Below are positions 8,267-16,122 of a stretch of DNA of 44,340 nt, one piece after another (within the stretch, counting starts at the first letter, position 1; every line of letters starts with the position of its first letter). This DNA is from Micromonospora radicis (lineage in GTDB: Bacteria > Actinomycetota > Actinomycetes > Mycobacteriales > Micromonosporaceae), in assembly GCF_003583405.1 (NCBI RefSeq), contig NZ_QXEC01000035.1, positions 1 through 44,340 on the forward strand. The letters run 5' to 3'. A program made the translations under genes and the position numbers. The notes beneath the pieces were generated by a model. It had not been told where the DNA came from and made no database searches. It saw only the letters and a program-made list of their open reading frames with translations.

Positions 8267-8286
8267 ACGCGTGAGGTTTCACGCGT
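8267..8286. promoter_or_regulatory. Intercistronic hairpin between atpB and atpE
   Basis: ACGCGTGA (8267-8274) and TCACGCGT (8279-8286) form a perfect 8-bp stem with a 4-nt loop. In the operon mRNA it ends about 7 nt before the atpE Shine-Dalgarno sequence. It may protect a processed 5' end or tune atpE translation (inference). Confidence 0.55.
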
Positions 8287-8329
8287 ACCGGTCGTACCTG
8301 AAGCTTGGGCGGGTGACCCGCCGGGCGGA

Positions 8330-9109
8330 TCAGTGTTCGGACGCGAGCGCCGATCCCATGTAGTTGGCGCTCAGCGTGACGAAGACGTACGCCTGCAACA
8401 GCGCGATCAGCACCTCGAAGAAGGCCATCACGATCGCCATGATGAAGGAGAAGATCGAGGTCGCCTGGATGAAGACGTTGTCCGAGGCGAGCAGCACGAA
8501 GCCACCGATGGTGAAGACCAGCAGGATCAGGTGGCCGGCGAACATGTTGGCGAAGAGACGCACCGCCAACGTGACCGGCCGGTTGATGAAGGTCTGCAGG
8601 AACTCGATCGGGATCAGCAGGAAGTGCATCGGCCAGGGGATGCCCGGCAGGATCAGGCTCTGCTTGAGGTAGCCGCCGACGCCGTGCTGACGAACGCCGA
8701 GGTAGATGTACATCACGTAGGTGATCGCCGCGAGCACGATCGGGAAGGCGATGTGCGAGTTCGGCGAGATCTGCAACCCCGGGATGATGCCGAAGAGGTT
8801 GGTCAGCGCGATGTAGCAGAACAGCACCGTGAAGTACGGAGCGAACTTGACGCCGGCGCTGCCCATCTGCTCCCGGGCGATGTTGTCCCGGACCAGCCCG
8901 TAGATCGATTCCGCCACCCATTGACCCTTACCCGGCACCAGCTTCGGGTTCCGGTACGTGGCCATGAAGAAGATGATCAGCAGCCCGACGGCCAGCCAGA
9001 TCATGAGAGTGAACTTGGTGACGAATGGGCCGGCCACTTCCGGCAGGTAGAAGTCCTTGACCCCCGGGGGCCAGGGCAGCCCTTCAGCGGCGACAAGCTG
9101 TGCGCTCAC
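8330..9109 (-). CDS. atpB: ATP synthase Fo subunit a
   Basis: Subunit a is the membrane stator forming the proton half-channels beside the c-ring. The 259-residue polytopic protein carries the essential arginine in 'LAVRLFANMFAGHLI' (Arg184) and the helix 'TNLFGIIPGL' typical of the family. The start is a GTG at 9107-9109, preceded by GGAGGA with about 7-nt spacing. An ATG slightly upstream runs into a stop after three codons and is excluded. It is the first large Fo gene of the operon. Confidence 0.97.
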   Translation of the reverse strand: MSAQLVAAEGLPWPPGVKDFYLPEVAGPFVTKFTLMIWLAVGLLIIFFMATYRNPKLVPGKGQWVAESIYGLVRDNIAREQMGSAGVKFAPYFTVLFCYIALTNLFGIIPGLQISPNSHIAFPIVLAAITYVMYIYLGVRQHGVGGYLKQSLILPGIPWPMHFLLIPIEFLQTFINRPVTLAVRLFANMFAGHLILLVFTIGGFVLLASDNVFIQATSIFSFIMAIVMAFFEVLIALLQAYVFVTLSANYMGSALASEH

Positions 9110-9151
9110 CGTGTCATCCTCCGCACTCGACAGACCCGCGCGTGCCGAAAC

Positions 9152-9373
9152 TCAGGCACCGAGCCTCTTCATGATCAGGTAGATCGCTCCGGCTGCGCCG
9201 AGCATCATGCCCACCCCGATCCCGATGCCGGTCGGCAGGCCGAGGAACTTCCCCGCCAACCAGCCGAGGAATCCCCACGCCACGATGCCGGCGAGCAGGT
9301 AGCCAAGAACGGCTCCGGCAACGCCTTCCGACGAGTGCTCGTCGGAGCTTCCGCGGTGAGGGTTGTCGGCCAT
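9152..9373 (-). CDS. AtpZ/AtpI-like small membrane protein
   Basis: This 73-residue protein has a polar N-terminus and two hydrophobic helices ('AVLGYLLAGIVAWGFLGWL' and 'GIGVGMMLGAAGAIYLI') separated by a short loop, ending in a basic tail. This is the pattern of AtpZ/AtpI family proteins encoded just ahead of atpB, proposed to help Fo assembly or cation supply. I start it at the ATG at 9371-9373. A longer frame exists but adds a non-hydrophobic, proline- and cysteine-rich stretch. No Shine-Dalgarno is visible, and a candidate -10 lies only 10 nt upstream, so the transcript may be almost leaderless. Confidence 0.75.
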   Translation of the reverse strand: MADNPHRGSSDEHSSEGVAGAVLGYLLAGIVAWGFLGWLAGKFLGLPTGIGIGVGMMLGAAGAIYLIMKRLGA

Positions 9374-9383
9374 GACGAGGCGA

Positions 9384-9389
9384 ACACTA
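9384..9389 (-). promoter_or_regulatory. Candidate -10 (TAGTGT) of the atp operon
   Basis: On the minus strand TAGTGT matches the TANNNT -10 pattern, 10 nt before the ATG of the AtpZ-like gene. It lies downstream of the stem-loop at 9492-9510. No clear -35 is seen. Confidence 0.3.
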
Positions 9390-9491
9390 TCAGCCGGGTG
9401 TTTCGCGAGTGTGCGGCACCCCCCACACTGCAAGCAGCGTGCGGGCGGCGGGTGCGGGCGCGTCAAGCCGGGGTCAGCTTACTCCTGCATG

Positions 9492-9510
9492 GCCACCCGT
9501 ACAGGGTGGC
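9492..9510. terminator. Stem-loop downstream of atpI
   Basis: GCCACCC (9492-9498) pairs with GGGTGGC (9504-9510) around a 5-nt loop, about 30 nt after the stop of the minus-strand atpI gene. It may separate the glyA-atpI transcript from the atp operon proper. Confidence 0.4.
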
Positions 9511-9539
9511 GAAACGCCCGGCGAACACCGGCCGTACGG

Positions 9540-10169
9540 TCAGTGACCCGTAGCCCGGTCCACGGTGGGCAGCGGGGCACGCCAGGCCCAGGTCACGTGG
9601 GCGACGATCCACACCAGCACGGCCGCGATGATGGCCACGCCCATGTCGGGCAGCCCGGGCCAGCCGGCGCTGGCCACGGCGGACATCACCACGCCCAGGA
9701 AGACCATCTTCGTGGCGTAGGTGACCAGCCCCACCGACATGATCAGCTTCGGGTTGACCGCGTCGGCCCAGGCCACCGAGAAGCTGGAGACCAGGTAGCT
9801 CACGATCACCAGGCCGATCCCGGCGGCCACCCCGGCCGCGCCGGTCGGACCCCGCAGCAGCGCGGCGAGCGGTACCCCGAGCACGGCGAGCGCGGCGCAG
9901 GCGAGCAGCGGCAGCCGCAGGTGCGGCAGCCGGGCCCGGATCGCGCCCCGCTCCCCCGCCCGCGGCGCGGGCGCCGGTCCGGACCCGGCCGGCGCGGCCC
10001 CGCCGGTCACGGCCGGCGCTGCCCCGCCGGTCACGGCTGGCGCAGACTCGGCCGGCGCAGACTCGGCCGGCGCAGCGGGCGTGCCGGGCGCGGTCCGGGG
10101 GGCGACGTGGGGCTCACGCGGCGCGGCCACCGTGGGCTGGCCGGGCTGACCGGTACCGGGCGCGCTCAT
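9540..10169 (-). CDS. atpI: AtpI-like four-helix membrane protein with Pro/Ala-rich head
   Basis: The 209-residue protein divides into a low-complexity Pro/Ala/Gly head (about residues 1-80) and a C-terminal part with four hydrophobic helices, including 'LACAALAVLGVPLAALL' and 'VAIIAAVLVWIVAHVTWAW', a layout like the ATP synthase protein I proteins found ahead of atpB in actinobacteria (Rv1303 position). The head is built from tandem DNA repeats (TESAPAESAP-like and AVTGGAAP-like units), so its length may vary between strains. The ATG overlaps the glyA stop by 4 nt (ATGA). The family call is moderate, and the assembly role is inferred from position. Confidence 0.6.
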   Translation of the reverse strand: MSAPGTGQPGQPTVAAPREPHVAPRTAPGTPAAPAESAPAESAPAVTGGAAPAVTGGAAPAGSGPAPAPRAGERGAIRARLPHLRLPLLACAALAVLGVPLAALLRGPTGAAGVAAGIGLVIVSYLVSSFSVAWADAVNPKLIMSVGLVTYATKMVFLGVVMSAVASAGWPGLPDMGVAIIAAVLVWIVAHVTWAWRAPLPTVDRATGH

Positions 10170-11452
10170 CGGGGGTACGCCGGGAACTCGGCGACCAGGT
10201 CGGCCACGTCGGCGGCGACCCCGGCCAGTGCGTCGGCCCCGCCGGGGGCCGCGGGATCGGTGCGTACCGCTCGGGCGATCAACTCGGCCACCTGCCGCAT
10301 CTGGGGTTCGTGCAGACCCTGCGTGGTGACGCTGGGGGTGCCCACCCGGATACCGGAGGCGACCATCGGCTTACGCGGGTCGTACGGGATGGCGTTCTTG
10401 TTCAGCGTGATGGTCGCCGCGTCGCAGCGCGCCTCGGCCTCGGCGCCGGTCACCCCGGTCTCCCGCAGGTCGATCAGGGCCAGGTGGGTGTCGGTGCCGC
10501 CGGAGACCGGCCGCATCCCCTCGGCGGCCAACCCGTCGGCCAGCGCCTGCGCGTTGGCCACCACCTGCGCGGCGTACCGGCGGTACTCCGGCTGCGCCGC
10601 CTCGCGTAACGCGACCGCCTTGGCCGCGACGGCGTGCATCAGCGGGCCGCCCTGGGTGAACGGGAAGACCGCCTTGTCGATCCGTTCGGCCAGCGACTCC
10701 CGGCAGAGGATCATGCCGCCGCGCGGCCCACGCAGTACCTTGTGGGTGGTGGCGCAGACCACGTCGGCATACGGCACCGGCGAGGGGATGGCCTGCCCGG
10801 CGACCAGCCCGATGAAGTGCGCCGCGTCCACCATCAGGTACGCGCCCACCTCGTCGGCGATCTCCCGGAACCGGGCAAAGTCGATCAGCCGCGGGTACGC
10901 CGTCGCGCCACAGATGATCATCTTGGGGCGGTGGGTCCGCGCGAGGTCACGTACCTCGTCATAGTCGATAAGCTCGGTGTCCCGCCGCACCGTGTAGCCG
11001 ACGGTGGCGAACCACCTGCCGGAGAAGTTGACCCGGCTGCCGTGGGTCAGGTGCCCGCCGTGCGGCAGCTCCATCGCCAGCACCGTGTCCCCCGGCTGCA
11101 CCAGCGCGGCGTACGCGGCCAGGTTGGCGCTCGCCCCGGAGTGCGGTTGCAGGTTGGCGTGCTCGGCGGCGAACAGCTCCTTCGCCCGGGCGATGCCGAT
11201 CTCCTCGGCCCGGTCCACCTGCGCGCAGCCGCCGTAGTAGCGCCGACCCGGGTAGCCCTCGGCGTACTTGTTGGTGAGCGTGGAACCCAGCGCGGCCAGC
11301 ACCGCCGGGGAGGTGAGGTTCTCGCTGGCGATCAGTTGCAGGCCGGTACGCAACCGGTCGAGTTCGCCGAGCACCACCTCCGCGATCTCGGGATCGCCGG
11401 TGCTCAGCTGCTCGAAGTCCGGCCCCCAGAAGGTGCCTCTCGCGGTCTCCAC
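10166..11452 (-). CDS. glyA: Serine hydroxymethyltransferase
   Basis: This PLP enzyme interconverts serine and glycine while charging tetrahydrofolate with a one-carbon unit. Family hallmarks are 'SENLTSPAVLAALGS', 'NKYAEGYPGRRYYGGC', 'LQPHSGASAN', and 'TTHKVLRGPRGG', where Lys238 should hold PLP. The length of 428 residues is normal. The GTG start at 11450-11452 has no Shine-Dalgarno but has TAGACT 8 nt upstream, suggesting a leaderless or near-leaderless mRNA. Streptomyces also has a glyA copy upstream of its atp operon, so this may be a second paralogue in the genome; that cannot be judged here. Confidence 0.95.
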   Translation of the reverse strand: METARGTFWGPDFEQLSTGDPEIAEVVLGELDRLRTGLQLIASENLTSPAVLAALGSTLTNKYAEGYPGRRYYGGCAQVDRAEEIGIARAKELFAAEHANLQPHSGASANLAAYAALVQPGDTVLAMELPHGGHLTHGSRVNFSGRWFATVGYTVRRDTELIDYDEVRDLARTHRPKMIICGATAYPRLIDFARFREIADEVGAYLMVDAAHFIGLVAGQAIPSPVPYADVVCATTHKVLRGPRGGMILCRESLAERIDKAVFPFTQGGPLMHAVAAKAVALREAAQPEYRRYAAQVVANAQALADGLAAEGMRPVSGGTDTHLALIDLRETGVTGAEAEARCDAATITLNKNAIPYDPRKPMVASGIRVGTPSVTTQGLHEPQMRQVAELIARAVRTDPAAPGGADALAGVAADVADLVAEFPAYPR

Positions 11453-11460
11453 AGCGCCAA

Positions 11461-11466
11461 AGTCTA
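11461..11466 (-). promoter_or_regulatory. Candidate -10 (TAGACT) of glyA
   Basis: Minus-strand TAGACT ends 8 nt before the glyA GTG. This spacing is typical of leaderless actinobacterial transcripts. The divergent SDR gene starts only 21 nt further on, so the two promoters must overlap or interleave. Confidence 0.45.
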
Positions 11467-11487
11467 TTGGGCGCCAGACTGGAGACC

Positions 11488-12975
11488 GTGAGATGCCTGG
11501 TCACCGGTGCCACCGGTTACATCGGCGGGCGGTTGGCACCCCGCCTGTTGGCGCAGGGACACGACGTACGCTGCCTCGCCCGGCGGGCCGGTCGGCTGCG
11601 CGACGTGCCGTGGGCCGGACAGGTCGAGGTGGCCGAGGCGGACCTGAGTCGGGCGGAGTCGCTGACCGGGGTGTTCGACGGGATCGACGTGGCGTACTAC
11701 CTGGTCCACTCGCTCGGCCAGGCCGGTTTCGAGGCCGCCGACCGGCAGGCCGCCAGCAACTTCGCCGCAGCGGCCCGGGCGGCCGGCGTACGCCGCATCG
11801 TGTACCTGGGCGGGCCCGAGCCGGCGGCGGCCGACCCGGCCACCTCCGCGCACCTGCGCTCGCGCAGCGAGGTGGGCCGGATCCTGCTGGACAGCGGGGT
11901 GCCCACGGTGGTGCTGCGGGCGGCGGTGATCATCGGGTCCGGTTCGGCGTCGTTCGAGATGCTGCGCCACCTGACCGAGCGGCTGCCGGTGATGGTCACC
12001 CCGCGCTGGGTCAGCAACCGGATCCAGCCGATCGCCGTCCGCGACGTGCTGCACTACCTGGTCGGCTGCGCCACCCTGCCGCCCGAGGTCAGCCGGGGCT
12101 TCGACATCGCCGGTCCGGACGTGCTCACCTTCGGCGAGATGATGCAGCGCTACGCCCGGGTGGCCGGGCTGCACCGCCGGCTGCTGCTGCCGGTGCGCCC
12201 GTTGACGCCCACGCTGTCGTCGTACTGGGTCGGGCTGGTCACCCCGGTGCCGAACGCGCTGGCCCGGCCGCTGGTGGCCAGCCTGGTCCACGAGGCGGTG
12301 GCGCACGAGCACGACATCGCGGCCTACCTGCCGGACCCGCCGGGCGGGCCGACCGGTTTCGACCGGGCCGTCGAGCTGGCCCTGGCCAAGGTACGCGACG
12401 CGCAGGTGGAGACCCGCTGGTCGACGGCGGCCGGGCCGGACGCGCCCGCCGAGCCGCTGCCCAGCGACCCCGAGTGGAGCGGCGGCACCGCCTACACCGA
12501 CGTACGGGAACGGACGGTGGCGGCGTCAGCGGAGGCGCTCTGGCGGGTGATCGAGGGTGTCGGCGGCGAACACGGCTGGTACTCGTTCCCGCTGGCCTGG
12601 TCGGCGCGCGGCTGGGTGGACCGGCTGGTCGGCGGGGTGGGGCTGCGCCGGGGCCGGCGCCATCCGCACCAGCTGCGGGTCGGCGAGGCGCTGGACTTCT
12701 GGCGGGTGGAGGAGATCGTGCCCGGCGAGCTGCTGCGGCTGCGGGCCGAGATGCGGCTGCCCGGCCGGGCCTGGTTGGAACTGCGGGTGCAGCGGGACGC
12801 CGCCGGGCAGGTCAGCTACCGGCAACGCGCCGTCTTCCTGCCGCACGGGCTGGCCGGGCACGCGTACTGGGCCGCGGTGGCGCCGTTCCACGCGCTGGTC
12901 TTCGGCGGGATGGCCCGCAACATCGCCGGTCGCGCCGAAGCAATGACGGGCGCCCTGGCAACGCCTTCGGCATAG
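11488..12975 (+). CDS. SDR-family NAD(P)-binding protein with C-terminal DUF2867 domain
   Basis: The N-terminal half is an extended/atypical short-chain dehydrogenase-like Rossmann fold: 'CLVTGATGYIGGRLAP' is the dinucleotide loop, and 'GIDVAYYLVHSLG' and 'RRIVYLGG' match the NAD(P)H-binding family. The C-terminal 150 residues ('RTVAASAEALWRVIEGVGG', 'LDFWRVEEIVPGELLRLRAEM') fit DUF2867, a START-like ligand-binding domain. The two domains are commonly fused in actinobacteria. I chose the GTG at 11488 (495 residues) because GGAG lies just before it and the Rossmann strand begins at once. A TTG 21 nt earlier is the alternative. Substrate unknown. The gene is divergent from glyA and convergent with the PBP gene. 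Confidence 0.85.
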   Translation: MRCLVTGATGYIGGRLAPRLLAQGHDVRCLARRAGRLRDVPWAGQVEVAEADLSRAESLTGVFDGIDVAYYLVHSLGQAGFEAADRQAASNFAAAARAAGVRRIVYLGGPEPAAADPATSAHLRSRSEVGRILLDSGVPTVVLRAAVIIGSGSASFEMLRHLTERLPVMVTPRWVSNRIQPIAVRDVLHYLVGCATLPPEVSRGFDIAGPDVLTFGEMMQRYARVAGLHRRLLLPVRPLTPTLSSYWVGLVTPVPNALARPLVASLVHEAVAHEHDIAAYLPDPPGGPTGFDRAVELALAKVRDAQVETRWSTAAGPDAPAEPLPSDPEWSGGTAYTDVRERTVAASAEALWRVIEGVGGEHGWYSFPLAWSARGWVDRLVGGVGLRRGRRHPHQLRVGEALDFWRVEEIVPGELLRLRAEMRLPGRAWLELRVQRDAAGQVSYRQRAVFLPHGLAGHAYWAAVAPFHALVFGGMARNIAGRAEAMTGALATPSA

Positions 12976-12996
12976 AAAGGGCGCCGGCCGACCACC

Positions 12997-13015
12997 ACCC
13001 GGCTAGTTGCCGGGT
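12997..13015 (+). terminator. Hairpin after the SDR gene
   Basis: ACCCGGC (12997-13003) and GCCGGGT (13009-13015) pair perfectly around TAGTT, 21 nt past the stop codon. It is followed by CTTCC and is a reasonable terminator. Confidence 0.5.
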
Positions 13016-13105
13016 CTTCCAACATTGGCCGGGGTTACGCGCGGAAGGGCCAGGCATTGACTGCCTGCGGATCGTCGGGCTGGCGGCAGATCCGTGGGCA
13101 GGCGT

Positions 13106-13141
13106 GATTTCACACCGCAATCGTTATTTCACCGTGAAATC
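13106..13141. promoter_or_regulatory. AT-rich palindromic site, possible operator
   Basis: ATTTCAC (13126-13132) and GTGAAAT (13134-13140) form a 7-bp palindrome around one base. A further ATTTCAC lies at 13107-13113, exactly 19 bp before the first. The patch is unusually AT-rich for this genome. It lies in a convergent intergenic region, so no promoter is obvious. I infer a protein-binding site only from the symmetry. Confidence 0.35.
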
Positions 13142-13158
13142 AGCGTCCGGAGGACGAT

Positions 13159-13247
13159 CGTCCCGGGCGCGCCGTCCCCGGGCGCGCCGTCCCCGGGCAC
13201 GCCGTCCCCGGGCACGCCGTCCCCGGGCGCGCCGTCCCCGGGCACGC
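13159..13247. repeat. Six tandem copies of a 15-bp GC-rich repeat
   Basis: The unit CGTCCCCGGGCGCGC occurs six times head to tail (the first copy lacks one C; some copies have A for G at position 12). It lies in the 328-bp gap between the convergent SDR and PBP genes. The unit length, a multiple of 3, is probably incidental because no reading frame here looks real. It is likely a minisatellite of variable copy number. Confidence 0.85.
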
Positions 13248-13303
13248 CAGTCACGGATGCCGGCGCTGATCATCCAGCACCGGTCCCGCCGTCGCGACCG
13301 AGG

Positions 13304-15415
13304 CTAGTTGCCGTCGCGCTGGCCGGTGACCCGCCAGGCGGTCGTGTCGCTGGGCGGCACGAAGTCGCGTACCGGCTGGTCCCGCAGCGCGAAGGCGAGG
13401 ATGTCGCCGACCGAGGCCACCATCCGGCTCTGCACCGCGCTGCCGACCGCGTCCCGGGGATCGTCCGGGTTGGCCGCCATCGCGGCGACCGCCAACTGCG
13501 GCGTGAAGGCCACCACCGTCTCCGTGGCGTACCGCTCGGAGCTGCCGGTCTTGCCACCCACCGGGCGGCCGAGCTGCCCGCGCAGCCGGCTGGCGGTACC
13601 GCCGTCGCAGGTGTGGTACATGGACTGGTCGCCGACCGGGCAGCGGGCCGCGTCCACCGCCGCCCGGGCCACGTCGACGTCGAGCACCTGCCGACAGTCC
13701 GGCTGCCCCGCGCTGACCGGGCGGCCGGCGGCGTCGGTGATCGAGGTGATCGGCGTCGGCGCGCACCAGGTCCCCTCGGCCGCCACCGCGGCGTACGCGC
13801 CGGCCAGGTCCAGTGGGGTGGTGGCGGCCACGCCGAGGGTGAACGGGCCCCACTCGCGGGCGCCGTGCCGGGCCAGTTGCGCGTCGCTCTCGGCCCGCAG
13901 CACGATGCCCAGCCGCTGCGCCATCTCCACCACCCGGTCGGCGCCGACATGCTCGGTCAACCAGGCGAAGTACGTGTTGACCGAACGGCCGAACGCGGTC
14001 CACATGTCGTGCTCGCCGCTCATCGACGCGCTCGCGTTGGCCGGGCACCAGTACCCGCCGCAGTTCACCTCGCCACTGACCCGGAAGTCGGTGACGATCC
14101 GCGACGGGGCGTCGAAGACCGTGTTCAACGGCAACCCCGCCTCCAGCGCGGCCAGCATGGTGAAGAGCTTGAAGGTGGACCCGGCCTGGTAACCGACGAT
14201 GGTGCCGCCCCCGCCGATCAGCTGGTTGACGGTGTTCGGGTGGTTCTTCTGCCCGGACGGGTTCGCCGCCACGCTGTAGTTCCGGTTCACCGACATGGCC
14301 AGCACCCGACCGGTGCCCGGCTGCACCACGGCGGTCGGCATCGCGTACGGGTTGTCGGCGGAGTAGACCGAGCGGACCTGCTCGGTGGTGGCCCGCTGCA
14401 CCGCCGGGTCGAGCGAGGTGACGATGTGGAAGCCGCCCCGGCGCAGGGTGCGCTGCCGTTCGTCGACGGTGCTGCCGAACGCCCGCTGGTCGTTCCACCA
14501 CCGGGTGAACCAGTCGCAGAAGAAGCCCCAGTCGTTGTGCCCCTCGGGCACCGCCGTGCAGTCGTTGGGAGTCTCGCTCGGACGCAGGTCCAACGGCTCC
14601 GTCCGGGCGCGGTTCGCCACGTCGGGCGGGATCTGACCCGACTCGACCAGCCGGTCCAGCACGTACCCCCGGCGTTCCAGCGCACTGTCCGCGTCGCCGT
14701 TGATCGGGTCGTCGGTGTGCGGGGAGCGGACCAGCCCGGCCAGCAGGGCCGCCTGGGCCAACGTCAGCTCGGCCGGTGAGCTGGAGAAGTACCGCTTGCT
14801 GGCGGCGGCGACGCCGTACGCGCCGGCACCGAAGTAGGCGATGTTCAGGTACCGGGTGAGGATCTCGTCCTTGGTCAGCTCCCGCTCCAGGGCGAGCGCG
14901 TAGCGGATCTCCTGGATCTTGCGCGCGGTGCTCACCTCGGTGGCGGCGGCCCGCTGCGCCTCGCTCAGCCGGGGGTCGTTGCTCAACACGTTGCGCACGT
15001 ACTGCATGGTCAGCGTGGAGGCACCCTGCCGGGTCGCGCCGTCGCGCCGGTTGACGGTGAAGGCCCGCACGATGCCCCGCAGGTCGACGCCGCTGTGTTC
15101 GTGGAAGCGGGCGTCCTCGGCGGCGATGATCGCCTGGCGCATCACCGGCGCCACCTCGCCCAGCGGCACGTCCACCCGATCCTCCTGGTAGAAGGAGGTG
15201 ATCAGGGTGGTGCCGTCCTTGGCGTACAGGTTCGACCGCTGGGCGGTCGGTGGCGTACGCAGGGTGTTGGGCAGCTCCGCGTACGGCGCCGCGAGCGCGG
15301 AGAGACCGACGCCGTAGACCAGTGCGGCCGGCAGCGCCGCCACCGCGAGCGCCAGACCGGCCAGCGTGCCGGCCAGCAGGACGGTGAACATCTTCGGCAG
15401 GAACGCCCGGGTCAT
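13304..15415 (-). CDS. Class A penicillin-binding protein (glycosyltransferase-transpeptidase)
   Basis: Bifunctional peptidoglycan synthase acting outside the membrane. A signal anchor (about residues 10-40) precedes the GT51 domain, with the catalytic Glu in EDARFHEH (100-107) and QGASTLTMQ (130-138). The transpeptidase domain has STFK (413-416, nucleophile Ser413), an SVN motif in 'GRSVNTYFAWL' and KTG at about 622-624. At 703 residues it matches actinobacterial PBP1a/PonA-like proteins without a PASTA tail. The ATG at 15415 follows GGGGAG with 6-nt spacing. All catalytic motifs are present. The upstream phosphatase gene is 95 nt away on the same strand, so cotranscription is possible. Confidence 0.94.
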   Translation of the reverse strand: MTRAFLPKMFTVLLAGTLAGLALAVAALPAALVYGVGLSALAAPYAELPNTLRTPPTAQRSNLYAKDGTTLITSFYQEDRVDVPLGEVAPVMRQAIIAAEDARFHEHSGVDLRGIVRAFTVNRRDGATRQGASTLTMQYVRNVLSNDPRLSEAQRAAATEVSTARKIQEIRYALALERELTKDEILTRYLNIAYFGAGAYGVAAASKRYFSSSPAELTLAQAALLAGLVRSPHTDDPINGDADSALERRGYVLDRLVESGQIPPDVANRARTEPLDLRPSETPNDCTAVPEGHNDWGFFCDWFTRWWNDQRAFGSTVDERQRTLRRGGFHIVTSLDPAVQRATTEQVRSVYSADNPYAMPTAVVQPGTGRVLAMSVNRNYSVAANPSGQKNHPNTVNQLIGGGGTIVGYQAGSTFKLFTMLAALEAGLPLNTVFDAPSRIVTDFRVSGEVNCGGYWCPANASASMSGEHDMWTAFGRSVNTYFAWLTEHVGADRVVEMAQRLGIVLRAESDAQLARHGAREWGPFTLGVAATTPLDLAGAYAAVAAEGTWCAPTPITSITDAAGRPVSAGQPDCRQVLDVDVARAAVDAARCPVGDQSMYHTCDGGTASRLRGQLGRPVGGKTGSSERYATETVVAFTPQLAVAAMAANPDDPRDAVGSAVQSRMVASVGDILAFALRDQPVRDFVPPSDTTAWRVTGQRDGN

Positions 15416-15510
15416 CAGCTCTCCCCGCAGGAGCCTTCAGGACCCTCCCAGAATGGCGCCAATCGCCCTTTCTGCTGCCTAATCCCCTAAATCCGCAGGA
15501 AGTTCACCGA

Positions 15511-16122
15511 TCAGGGCAGCAGGGCCGCGGCGAGCGGATGGACCGTCTCCTCGATCTCGTCGGCCACCCGGCTGAAGCACTGGTCTCCCCGTCCCCACGG
15601 GTCGTCGAGATCGTCCGTGGGCAGCAGGGCGCTGCCCTGCCGAGCGGAGTTCACCGCCTCGACCAGCGCCACCCCGCGGGCGTACAGCGCGTCCGGAGTC
15701 GCCTCCGCCGCCGGCAGCGCGGCCAGGTCCAGCGTGGCCAGCAGCCGGCCGAACTCCCCCAACACGAAGGTGCGCGACGCGGCGTCGGGACGCAGCGCCA
15801 CCACGTACTCCTGCTGGTCGGCGGTGGCGGTCAGCACCAGGTCGGCGGCGTCGATGTGGTCGGAGCGCAGCTTGCGCGCGGCGAACCCGGCGGTGCCGCC
15901 ACCCCGGGTGGTGACCTGCCGGGCGGCCGGCGGATTCATCTCCTCGCCCGCGTGCCAGCCACCGGTACCGGCGCTGTGGCTGTGCAGCAACTCCTCGGCC
16001 CGGGCCGGACCGCCCTCGCGCCGGGACAGCCGCTCCCGCAGCGCGACGACGAGCAGCCGCTCGGCCATCGGCGACCGACAGATGTTTCCCATACAGACGT
16101 GCAGGACGGTGAACGGAGGCAC
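15511..16122 (-). CDS. Low-molecular-weight protein-tyrosine-phosphatase-like protein
   Basis: The P-loop CMGNICRS (residues 10-17) gives the C(X)5R catalytic signature, with Cys10 and Arg16. A late 'DDLDDPWGRG' corresponds to the general-acid Asp loop. These enzymes dephosphorylate phosphotyrosine, and some act on arsenate or phosphoarginine; the substrate is unknown here. The length of 203 residues is longer than the usual ~150 because of inserts in the middle. The GTG start at 16120-16122 directly follows the TAG stop of the upstream gene, with AGGTGG just before, so the two are cotranscribed. A protein phosphatase gene next to the t6A gene is also known in Streptomyces (from memory). Confidence 0.88.
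   Translation of the reverse strand: MPPFTVLHVCMGNICRSPMAERLLVVALRERLSRREGGPARAEELLHSHSAGTGGWHAGEEMNPPAARQVTTRGGGTAGFAARKLRSDHIDAADLVLTATADQQEYVVALRPDAASRTFVLGEFGRLLATLDLAALPAAEATPDALYARGVALVEAVNSARQGSALLPTDDLDDPWGRGDQCFSRVADEIEETVHPLAAALLP

Noticed and set aside
13159..13247. CRISPR or coding repeat (RARRP-type peptide)
   Set aside because: The 15-bp units have no spacers, and the peptide reading is continuous only because the unit is a multiple of three. No start or domain supports a gene.
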